From assembly GCA_002291875.1 (NCBI GenBank), contig DBAV01000019.1:1-13393 (forward strand): a DNA stretch of 13,393 nucleotides, in the 5' to 3' direction. The notes below the pieces were generated by a model that was given only the letters and a program-made list of their open reading frames with translations, ran no database searches and was not told the origin of the DNA. Position 1 is the stretch's first letter. Each line of letters begins with the position of its first letter. The stretch comes from Hyphomonadaceae bacterium UBA1001 (GTDB taxonomy: Bacteria > Pseudomonadota > Alphaproteobacteria > Caulobacterales > Aquidulcibacteraceae). Below, in pieces: positions 7,418-12,644 of the stretch. Both the position numbers and the translations under genes were made by a program.

Positions 7418-8038
7418 TCAGAACGGAAGGACCGAGCGCTCGCGGGTGTATGAGAGGTATCCGACGTTCACGCCCGTGCGCAGGCCGACGCCGGCGCGCA
7501 TCGGCGCCAGCGTGATGTCGTCCGCGCGCTGAAGGTTCACCCCGACGCCGGCGACGAAATAAGCACTCCCCTCGACGCCCGGGAAACGCTGGAAGATGCG
7601 GTCGGCGTCATTGGTGCCATAGACGAGGGTGAACACCTTCGAGGCGTTCGCGCCGGTGTCGAACCCGACCGAGGGCCCCTGCCAGTACACCTTGCGGGTG
7701 GCGCCATTGCGCATGATGAGCTCGCCCTCGCCATAGCGCACCCCCACACCGATGGCGCCGGACACCTCTTCGCCGCGGATGAAGCCCGTGGGCTGGCCGT
7801 TTTCGGCAAAGACGCGCGCCACCACCTCGCCAGCGGCCTCCGCGGTGATGCCGAAGAAGTCGGCCACCGCGTCCACGATCTCCTGTTCGGTATAGGTGTC
7901 CGAACGCTGGGTCTGGCTCGCGGACGTGCTGCCGGCTGTGTCCGCCGTCGCCCGGCTGGACGGTTCGCTGGCGCAGGCGCCAAGCGCAAGCGGCGCCGCC
8001 ATCAGCACGGCGGCAAGCATGGATGGATGTCGCGACAC
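7418..8038 (-). CDS. eipA: EipA-like DUF1134 envelope integrity protein, predicted lipoprotein
   Basis: This 206-residue protein matches DUF1134, whose studied member is Brucella EipA, a periplasmic protein needed for envelope integrity. Family-like blocks are EIVDAVADFFG, GFIRGEEVSGAIGVGVRYGEG, VYWQGPSVGFDTG, GVEGSAYFVAGVGVNLQ, DITLAPMRAGVGLRTGVNVG and the terminal PF. The GTG at 8038 is preferred because GGGGAG lies 7 bases upstream; the in-frame ATG at 8020 has no such signal. The signal peptide ends in LGAC, giving a credible lipidation site at Cys22 and hence membrane anchoring. Residues 23-48 are a disordered Ser/Thr linker. It is the first gene of a three-gene operon with another lipoprotein and a glycine-zipper protein. 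A one-mismatch EcfG-type promoter lies just upstream, suggesting control by the stress response. Confidence 0.93.
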   Translation of the reverse strand: MSRHPSMLAAVLMAAPLALGACASEPSSRATADTAGSTSASQTQRSDTYTEQEIVDAVADFFGITAEAAGEVVARVFAENGQPTGFIRGEEVSGAIGVGVRYGEGELIMRNGATRKVYWQGPSVGFDTGANASKVFTLVYGTNDADRIFQRFPGVEGSAYFVAGVGVNLQRADDITLAPMRAGVGLRTGVNVGYLSYTRERSVLPF

Positions 8039-8072
8039 GGTCGATCTCCCCGACTGGAAATGTCGCGGTCAG

Positions 8073-8097
8073 ATCGCCTCTTGGGGGATTCGGTTCC
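8073..8097 (-). promoter_or_regulatory. eipA: Possible EcfG-type promoter for the eipA operon
   Basis: On the minus strand GGAAC (8097-8093) is followed by 16 bases and CGAT (8076-8073), one mismatch from CGTT. Spacing equals that of the perfect sites in this window. The implied leader is about 30 bases to the GTG at 8038, which fits well. Confidence 0.5.
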
Positions 8098-8109
8098 ATG
8101 GGCGGTGCT

Positions 8110-8134
8110 GGAACCGCGGGTGTGCGGGTGCGTT
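8110..8134 (+). promoter_or_regulatory. EcfG-type (GSR) promoter upstream of the Ser/Arg/Asp repeat gene
   Basis: GGAAC (8110-8114), 16 bases, then CGTT (8131-8134) is a perfect EcfG consensus. The start would be near 8141, giving a leader of about 240 bases to the ATG at 8385. No other promoter is evident in between, so this site most likely serves that gene, or an untranslated RNA plus that gene. Confidence 0.78.
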
Positions 8135-8384
8135 GGATACACGCGTTCCGAGTGTTCGCGGTTGCGGAAGCGCGCGGTCGTCACGTCACCCCAAGGGCCA
8201 TTTCCGTCGTGCGGGGCATGCCCCTCTTCGACCGGACGGGCCCCTGAGATGATCCGTGGCCTCACCGCCCGACCCGCCACCGCGGGCACCGACACGCCAA
8301 TGCCACGGGCGGGCCGCTGGCCCGGCCGGGTGACCAGCGGCCGCCAACCCCCCTGTGCGGCCGAAACTCCAAGGAGGAAAGCAG

Positions 8385-9440
8385 ATGCAATCCAGGCAGT
8401 CTTCCGGCAGCGGTCGACGCGACGACGATGATGATCGCTCCTACCAGTCGCGGTCGTCCTCGGGCGGCAATCGCGGCCGCTCGAACAGCACCCCCGACCG
8501 TGACGAGCGCGGCCGGTTCGTCAGCGATGACGATGATGATCGGTCCTATGGGTCGCGCTCGTCGCGCTCGCGCGATGATGACGACGACAACCGGTCGTAT
8601 TCCTCGCGGTCATCCTCGGGCTCCAGCCGTTCGGGCGGGCGCTCGAACAGCACCCCGGACCGTGACGAGCGCGGGCGGTTCGTCAGCGATGATGACGATG
8701 ACCGTTCATACGGCTCACGGTCGTCGCGGTCCTCGCGTTCGCGCGACGACGACGACGATGATGACCGTTCGTATTCGTCGCGTTCCTCGTCCGGCGGCAA
8801 CCGCTCGGGCGGTGGCGGTCGTTCCAGCAGCACGCCGGACCGTGATGAACGCGGCCGGTTCGTGAGTGACGACGACGATGACCGTTCGTACGGCTCGCGC
8901 TCGTCGCGCGCTTCGGCGTCGTCGCGTTCGCGCGATGATGACGATGATCGGTCCTATGGATCGCGCTCATCCTCGAACGGCAATCGCTCGGGCGGTGGCG
9001 GGCGCTCGAACAGCACGCCGGATCGTGACGAGCGCGGCCGTTTCGTCAGCGATGACGATGACGATCGCTCATATCGCTCGCGGTCGTCCTCGCGCGGGCG
9101 CGATGATGACGACGCTGATCGGTCCTATGGGTCGCGCGCCTCCCAGTCGCGCTCTTCGTCCAGCCGCAATGACGACGACGATCGCCGTTCGTCCTCGCGG
9201 TCCAGCTCGGGCTCGAACTCGGGCTCGAACTCGGGTTCTGGGCGCGGGACCGGCGGATGGTTCGGTGACAGCGAGGGCCATTCGGAGGCTGCCCGCCGTG
9301 GCTGGCAGAACTCGGACCATGAGGGCAGCGGCTGGTATGGCGACTCGCGCGGGCACGCCGAGGCGGCCCGACGCGGTTGGGAAACCCGTCGCCGCGATGA
9401 CGATGATGGCGGCTCGCGCCGCTCATCGCGCTACGACTGA
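8385..9440 (+). CDS. Ser/Arg/Asp-rich tandem-repeat protein with C-terminal GW(F/Y)GDS motifs
   Basis: This 351-residue protein starts at an ATG with a perfect AAGGAGG 7 bases upstream. Residues 10-270 alternate RSY/SRSS blocks with runs of four to seven Asp. Four modules carry TPDRDERGRFVSDDDDD (starting at residues 36, 90, 150 and 211), spaced 54, 60 and 61 residues apart. After a Gly/Ser linker come two near-identical 17-residue repeats, GWFGDSEGHSEAARRGW (291-307) and GWYGDSRGHAEAARRGW (316-332), which loosely resemble KGG-type stress motifs. The C-terminus is Arg/Asp/Ser-rich. There is no signal peptide or membrane segment. High charge and lack of hydrophobic residues predict an unfolded cytoplasmic protein. 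Its perfect EcfG promoter argues for stress induction, and a role like hydrophilin or condensate-forming proteins is possible but unproven. The repeats probably expanded by DNA duplication, since nucleotide copies are also similar. Confidence 0.88.
   Translation: MQSRQSSGSGRRDDDDDRSYQSRSSSGGNRGRSNSTPDRDERGRFVSDDDDDRSYGSRSSRSRDDDDDNRSYSSRSSSGSSRSGGRSNSTPDRDERGRFVSDDDDDRSYGSRSSRSSRSRDDDDDDDRSYSSRSSSGGNRSGGGGRSSSTPDRDERGRFVSDDDDDRSYGSRSSRASASSRSRDDDDDRSYGSRSSSNGNRSGGGGRSNSTPDRDERGRFVSDDDDDRSYRSRSSSRGRDDDDADRSYGSRASQSRSSSSRNDDDDRRSSSRSSSGSNSGSNSGSGRGTGGWFGDSEGHSEAARRGWQNSDHEGSGWYGDSRGHAEAARRGWETRRRDDDDGGSRRSSRYD
8475..9074 (+). repeat. Four imperfect coding tandem repeats (about 162-183 bp period)
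   Basis: The segment encoding S(N/S)STPDRDERGRFVSDDDDDRSY recurs with TCGAAC-type unit starts at about 8481, 8643, 8823 and 9006. Periods are 162, 180 and 183 bases, all multiples of three. Units differ at synonymous sites and in the length of the Asp and Gly runs, as expected for in-frame expansion and contraction. Confidence 0.85.
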
Positions 9441-9487
9441 GGGACGCTCGGCGCGGCCCATGTGACCCGCCAGACCCAAGGCCAGGA

Positions 9488-9517
9488 GGGCCGGCGCGCG
9501 CAGCGTCGGCCCTTTTT
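9488..9517 (+). terminator. Intrinsic terminator after the repeat gene
   Basis: GGGCCG and CGGCCC, extended inward by GCG/CGT pairs, form a stem of about 9 bp followed directly by TTTTT. It lies about 48 bases past the stop codon. Confidence 0.85.
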
Positions 9518-9539
9518 GCCGTCCGCAGCGGCGCGGCGG

Positions 9540-9565
9540 TGAACCTTTGCCCGGCGTCGGTGGTT
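9540..9565 (+). promoter_or_regulatory. Weak EcfG-like promoter candidate before the small membrane protein
   Basis: TGAAC (9540-9544), 17 bases, then GGTT (9562-9565) has two mismatches to the consensus. The position is right for the gene starting at 9596, with a leader of about 24 bases, but the match alone is weak. Confidence 0.25.
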
Positions 9566-9595
9566 GTGCGCCACACCTAGAGCAAGGAGAGCACC

Positions 9596-9802
9596 ATGGC
9601 CGCCCGAGACAGCCGCGAAACCGACGCTGCCGCTCATGCCCCTCCGCCAGCCCCCGAGGGCGGCGAAATCGGACCGGTGGTGTCCGGCGAACAGGCCAAG
9701 CAGGGGCGCAAGGGCACCACGGCCTTTGTCATCCTGGCAATTTCGCTGGCCCTTGCGATCATCGCCTTTCTGGTGACCGGTCAGGAAACGCTGCCTTTTT
9801 GA
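9596..9802 (+). CDS. Small single-span membrane protein
   Basis: This 68-residue protein has a good ribosome binding site (AAGGAG, 7 bases before the ATG). Residues 1-40 are polar, with Ala/Pro-rich and charged stretches ending in GEQAKQGRKG. One membrane helix follows (about 42-60), and the tail is only TGQETLPF. The positive residues before the helix suggest the N-terminus stays in the cytoplasm. I do not recognise a named family. It sits between a terminator and a DUF378 gene, in a run of small envelope-type genes, so a stress-related envelope role is plausible but only by association. Confidence 0.8.
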   Translation: MAARDSRETDAAAHAPPPAPEGGEIGPVVSGEQAKQGRKGTTAFVILAISLALAIIAFLVTGQETLPF

Positions 9803-9809
9803 ATCGGCC

Positions 9810-9859
9810 GGGCATGAAGGGCGGAACCGCCGCCCGCGGCACCGGTTCTTTGCATGCCC
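9810..9859. repeat. Nested inverted repeats around the DUF378 promoter candidate
   Basis: GGGCATG (9810-9816) pairs with CATGCCC (9853-9859), and inside it GAACC (9824-9828) pairs with GGTTC (9844-9848). The inner arms overlap the -35 and -10 elements of the candidate promoter. No T-run follows, so a terminator is unlikely. Confidence 0.45.
9823..9847 (+). promoter_or_regulatory. Possible EcfG-type promoter for the DUF378 gene
   Basis: GGAAC (9823-9827), 16 bases, then GGTT (9844-9847) is one mismatch from consensus. A start near 9854 leaves about 48 bases before the ATG at 9902. Confidence 0.45.
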
Positions 9860-9901
9860 GCGCCACCTGCGGGCGTCACACGACAGAAAATGGGGATCAC
9901 C

Positions 9902-10135
9902 ATGGGCGCGATCACTTTCATCGCCATGATCCTGCTGGTGGTCGGGGGCCTGAACTGGGGCCTTGTCGGCCTCGCGCAGTTCGACCTCGTCGCCGCGATC
10001 TTCGGCGGACAGGACACGATGGGTGCACGGATCGTCTACACATTGGTCGGCCTGGCCGCCCTTTGGCAGATCATTGCCGGCTTCACCATGGGCCGCGCGC
10101 GGGCAGCAGCCTGCAGCACGGCGGGGCGTGACTGA
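9902..10135 (+). CDS. DUF378 family small membrane protein
   Basis: This 77-residue protein shows the DUF378 pattern: ILLVVGGLNWGLVGLAQFDLVAAIFG, then ARIVYTLVGLAALWQI. It has two membrane helices (about 4-25 and 43-62) joined by a short loop. The ATG at 9902 is chosen because GGGG lies 6 bases upstream and the protein then begins at the family's usual place; in-frame ATGs at 9890 and 9854 are alternatives. The C-terminal 15 residues, Arg/Ala-rich, are beyond the family core. The stop is one base from the next ATG, so translation of the two genes is probably coupled. No function is known for DUF378. Confidence 0.9.
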   Translation: MGAITFIAMILLVVGGLNWGLVGLAQFDLVAAIFGGQDTMGARIVYTLVGLAALWQIIAGFTMGRARAAACSTAGRD

Positions 10136-10136
10136 C

Positions 10137-10460
10137 ATGAGCCTGATCGTCAAATGGATCCAGAGCGAGGTCGCCGCCCGGGTGTTCCGCACCGTCTTTC
10201 GCTTTGGCGTCGGGCGGATGCGCAACATCGCGACCGCGGCCCGGCGCACCCCTGCCGGCTCGCTGTTCCTGGCCGGCGTGTTGGGTTCGGCGGCCGGCTG
10301 GCTGGTGTCGCGGCTGATGGACAATGGCAGCTTTTTCCGTCCGACGCCGGTGCGTGATGCCGGGCGCGACGCAATGCAGTTCCCGCCCCGGCGGTGGGAC
10401 CGCGTCGATCAGCGTGCGGACGAAAGCTTTCCGGCAAGCGATCCGCCCGGGACCTATTGA
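10137..10460 (+). CDS. Small membrane protein with C-terminal ESFPASDPP motif
   Basis: This 107-residue protein begins one base after the DUF378 stop, so it depends on coupling and has no separate ribosome binding site. Residues 1-38 are basic and amphipathic (IQSEVAARVFRTVFRFGVGRMR). One membrane or membrane-associated helix follows (about 40-60, with AGVLGSAAGW). The end carries DRVDQRADESFPASDPP (88-104), a short motif I recognise from many small proteobacterial proteins of unknown function, usually near the C-terminus. No enzyme signature is present. With DUF378 it forms a two-gene unit, possibly under an EcfG-type promoter. Confidence 0.82.
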   Translation: MSLIVKWIQSEVAARVFRTVFRFGVGRMRNIATAARRTPAGSLFLAGVLGSAAGWLVSRLMDNGSFFRPTPVRDAGRDAMQFPPRRWDRVDQRADESFPASDPPGTY

Positions 10461-10476
10461 AATTCGATCCGGGCGG
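10443..10476. repeat. Inverted repeat spanning the stop codon before the beta-barrel gene
   Basis: CCGCCCGG (10443-10450) and CCGGGCGG (10469-10476) are perfectly complementary with an 18-base loop that contains the stop codon of the preceding gene. There is no T-run. It could attenuate read-through or protect RNA ends, or be chance in GC-rich sequence. Confidence 0.3.
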
Positions 10477-10501
10477 GCGGGGACAGCCAGGAGTCGAAGC
10501 A

Positions 10502-11365
10502 ATGAAGAACCAATGGCTGCGCCAGGCGGCGCTGTTTGCAATGGCCGTCGCTAGCGCAGGCTGGACAGCGCTCGCGCACGCGGACCCCGCGCCGCTGCGT
10601 CAGGTGGCGTTCGAGCAGATCGGGGGTGCATCGGGGGCAAACGCGGCCTCCTCGATGGCGGGGACGGGCGTGGCGGGCGCGCGCGGTGCCGATTGGACCG
10701 GCGCGCTCTTTCCGCCCGAAGGGCAGGGGTCCTTCGGCCCTGGCGGCTATATCGGCTGGAATGCCGGGATCGGCGTTGCGGGGGATGTCTCGTTCGCCGG
10801 AACCACGACCGGGCCGGAAGGCTCGGGCGCGCTCCCCTTTGCCAGTGACAGTGACCTCGATGTGGGCTGGCAGTTCGCCCTGACCCTGGGTGCGAACGAC
10901 TTCATCGCGCCCAACTGGCGCGGAGAGGTCGAGGTGCTCTATACCAACAACGAAACCGACGATGCCGAAGACAATTTCGACGACATCTTCGACACCGGCG
11001 ACGAAGGACAGGATGTCGACTTTGCCTCGGCCGACGTCTCGGTGTTCGGCGGGTTTGCCAACCTGCTCTTCGACTTTGCCGAAGGTGCGCGTGTCAGGCC
11101 CTATCTCGGGGCCGGCATCGGCTATGGCCGGCTGGACGTCGAGTACGGGCCGTTCGAAGCCCAGGACGAGGTGTTCCTGTGGCAGGCCAAGGCGGGTGTT
11201 TCGGTGCCCTTCACCGACAGCTCCTCGCTCGAGATCGGCTATCGGTATCTCGATGCCGAAAGCGCCAGTTTCGACGAGGGCGATCTGGACTTCGACGTGA
11301 CCGGCGAGGTGGAAACCTCGGTCCATGCCATCACCATCGGCGCCCGCTATCGCTTTGGTGGCTAG
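10502..11365 (+). CDS. Outer-membrane beta-barrel protein (OmpA-like barrel / porin family)
   Basis: This 287-residue protein starts at an ATG with AGGAG 9 bases upstream. A signal peptide is clear: MKNQWLRQ, a hydrophobic stretch, and a cleavage site after Ala-His-Ala27. Residues 28-80 are a low-complexity linker. From about 81 the protein shows alternating barrel strands (GGYIGWNAGIGVAG, GWQFALTLGAN, RGEVEVLYTN, VRPYLGAGIGYGRLDVEY, SSLEIGYRYLD, HAITIGARYRFGG), the pattern of eight-stranded surface-antigen-like barrels. The C-terminal YRFGG resembles a barrel-assembly signal. An unusually acidic loop (about 149-173, NETDDAEDNFDD then DTGDEGQDVD) would face the surface and could bind cations. 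It follows the DUF378 pair by 41 bases with no separate promoter seen, so it may be co-transcribed. It ends before a strong terminator facing phyR. Confidence 0.92.
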   Translation: MKNQWLRQAALFAMAVASAGWTALAHADPAPLRQVAFEQIGGASGANAASSMAGTGVAGARGADWTGALFPPEGQGSFGPGGYIGWNAGIGVAGDVSFAGTTTGPEGSGALPFASDSDLDVGWQFALTLGANDFIAPNWRGEVEVLYTNNETDDAEDNFDDIFDTGDEGQDVDFASADVSVFGGFANLLFDFAEGARVRPYLGAGIGYGRLDVEYGPFEAQDEVFLWQAKAGVSVPFTDSSSLEIGYRYLDAESASFDEGDLDFDVTGEVETSVHAITIGARYRFGG

Positions 11366-11393
11366 GACGGGGTTCTGGATCCCTGAAAGCATA

Positions 11394-11427
11394 GGGCCCC
11401 GCACCGGCATGGTGCGGGGCCCAGCTT
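11394..11427. terminator. Bidirectional terminator between the beta-barrel gene and phyR
   Basis: GGGCCCCGCACC-GGCAT-GGTGCGGGGCCC is a perfect 12-bp stem. On the plus strand it is followed by AGCTTTTC. On the minus strand it is followed by TATGCTTTC, a weaker tract. It lies between the convergent ends of the two genes. Confidence 0.85.
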
Positions 11428-11447
11428 TTCGCGTGTGGCCGTGACGC

Positions 11448-12233
11448 TCAGGCGACTTCGCGCGCGGGATGGAAGAACAGCGCCTGGCTGACCGCGGCGG
11501 CCACCGTCTCGCGGCGGAAGGGCTTGGGGATCAACCAGGTCGGCTCGGGCTTTTCGCCGGTCAGCAGCCGTTCGGGATAGGCGGTGATGAAGATCACCGG
11601 CAACTTGATTTCGGACAGGATGGAATTGACCGCATCAATGCCGTTCGAGCCATCCGCCAGCTGGATGTCGGCCAGCACGATGTCGGGCCGATGGCGTTGG
11701 GCCGCCTCGATCGCCGTCCCCGCCGTGTCGGCGACCGCCACCACATTGTGTCCCAGCCGGGTCAGCATGTCGGTGAGATCGAGCGCGATCAGCGCCTCGT
11801 CCTCGATCACCAGAACGCGCGCGCGGGTCTGGGCGTGGATCTCGTCACGGGCCTGGGACACCAGTGCATGCACGTCGGCGACCTCGGTGCCGAAGATGCG
11901 CGCCACGTCCTCGACCGTGAACGACTCGATCGTGGTCAGCAGCAGCGCCTGGCGGTGCATCGCGGGCAGCTGGGCCAGCCGGGTCTGCGCCATCGCTTCC
12001 ATGGGCTGGTCCGGAATGGCCGGCTCGACCGTCGAGGTCGACCAGATCGAATGGAACACCTTGTAGAGCGCCACGCGGGTCGGCAGGCCGAGGTCGAACA
12101 GGGTGCGGTCGTCGAGAATGGCCTGGATGGTGGCGGCAACATAGGCATCGCCGCTTTTCTGGCTGCCGGTCAGTGCGCGGGCATAGCGGCGCAGCGGCGG
12201 AAGCTGGGGTGCCAGTTGTTGCGAAAGGACCAT
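11448..12233 (-). CDS. phyR: PhyR, general stress response anti-anti-sigma response regulator
   Basis: This 261-residue protein has the PhyR layout: an N-terminal sigma-like domain (about 1-135, mimicking EcfG regions 2 and 4) and a C-terminal receiver domain (about 138-254). In the receiver Glu144-Asp145 form the acidic pocket, Asp189 (VLADIQL) is the phospho-acceptor, Thr217 lies in FITAYPERLL and Lys237 in PKPF, typical of the FATGUY receivers of alphaproteobacteria. Once phosphorylated by HWE/HisKA_2 kinases, PhyR exposes its sigma-like domain and captures NepR, freeing EcfG. The ATG at 12233 follows GGGAG by 6 bases and starts where the family does; the frame extends upstream to 12284. 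A perfect EcfG promoter lies upstream, giving positive feedback. It is divergent from nepR-ecfG, the classic arrangement. Confidence 0.98.
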   Translation of the reverse strand: MVLSQQLAPQLPPLRRYARALTGSQKSGDAYVAATIQAILDDRTLFDLGLPTRVALYKVFHSIWSTSTVEPAIPDQPMEAMAQTRLAQLPAMHRQALLLTTIESFTVEDVARIFGTEVADVHALVSQARDEIHAQTRARVLVIEDEALIALDLTDMLTRLGHNVVAVADTAGTAIEAAQRHRPDIVLADIQLADGSNGIDAVNSILSEIKLPVIFITAYPERLLTGEKPEPTWLIPKPFRRETVAAAVSQALFFHPAREVA

Positions 12234-12293
12234 GAGAAACTCCCTGAACGGACGTGTGGAGAACAGGGGTTCGCACCCCGCCACCGCGCTCGA

Positions 12294-12318
12294 AACGCGG
12301 GCCTGCGAAAAAAGTTCC
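12294..12318 (-). promoter_or_regulatory. phyR: EcfG-type promoter of phyR
   Basis: On the minus strand GGAAC (12318-12314), 16 bases beginning with six T, then CGTT (12297-12294) is a perfect consensus. A start near 12287 leaves a leader of about 54 bases. Confidence 0.88.
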
Positions 12319-12327
12319 GTGCCCGAT

Positions 12328-12352
12328 GGAACTGATGCAGCGGTCGCGCGTT
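12328..12352 (+). promoter_or_regulatory. nepR: EcfG-type promoter of nepR-ecfG
   Basis: GGAAC (12328-12332), 16 bases, then CGTT (12349-12352) is a perfect consensus, with a start near 12359 and a leader of about 40 bases. Its -35 element is only 9 bases from the -35 element of the divergent phyR promoter, so two holoenzymes may compete for this space. Confidence 0.88.
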
Positions 12353-12397
12353 GCGAGCGGCTGTGATGTAACGGTCTTCACGGGGGAAAACACGGGC

Positions 12398-12634
12398 ATG
12401 GCGAAACATCGGCCATCGGGTTCAGGAGCGGGCGGGATGCCTCCATCGAAATCGGACGACGAGATCACGCGCAATCTGAGGCTCGTGTTCGAGGAGGTCG
12501 CCTCCGAACCCATCCCGGCAAGCCTGCTGGACCTTTTGGGGCGCCTCGACGAGCCCGCCGCCGGCGAGGCCGAAAACGATGCGGCCTCCACCACGGCCGT
12601 CAGCCCGACGCCGGCAGAGCGCTCCAATGCATGA
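12398..12634 (+). CDS. nepR: NepR anti-sigma factor
   Basis: This 78-residue protein contains the NepR core, DDEITRNLRLVFEEVASEP followed by IPASLLDLLGRLDEP (about 20-53). Its two helices clamp EcfG in unstressed cells and phosphorylated PhyR under stress. Residues 1-19 and 54-78 are low-complexity and probably disordered, as usual in the family. The ATG at 12398 follows a GGGGGA tract by about 10 bases. The stop lies 10 bases before the preferred ecfG ATG and overlaps its ribosome binding site, so synthesis of anti-sigma and sigma factor is likely coupled. Confidence 0.95.
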   Translation: MAKHRPSGSGAGGMPPSKSDDEITRNLRLVFEEVASEPIPASLLDLLGRLDEPAAGEAENDAASTTAVSPTPAERSNA

Positions 12635-12644
12635 GGTGATCGCG

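Larger units (their letters stand above)
8039..8384. other. Divergent intergenic region with a long leader before the repeat gene
   Basis: This 346-base gap separates eipA from the Ser/Arg/Asp repeat gene. It contains the candidate eipA promoter, a perfect EcfG promoter reading right, and then about 240 bases with no convincing gene. Small open frames here lack ribosome binding sites and known motifs. A short GC stem (GGGCC-GCT-GGCCC, 8311-8323) precedes the downstream ribosome binding site. Confidence 0.6.

Noticed and set aside
8129..8149. A second minus-strand GGAAC (8149-8145) as an eipA promoter
   Set aside because: The bases at the -10 position read CCCG, with no resemblance to CGTT.
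8023..8431. Short plus-strand frames in the eipA-repeat gene gap
   Set aside because: They overlap the eipA start or the repeat gene, lack ribosome binding sites and show no known motif.
8546..8970. Minus-strand frames inside the repeat gene (Ser/Arg/Glu-rich)
   Set aside because: They mirror the repeated GAT/GAC and TCG codons of the plus-strand gene and have no ribosome binding site or terminator.
8475..9074. Regular repeats that could suggest a CRISPR array
   Set aside because: The period is 162-183 bases, copies diverge, lengths are multiples of three and the frame is open throughout, so these are protein-coding repeats.
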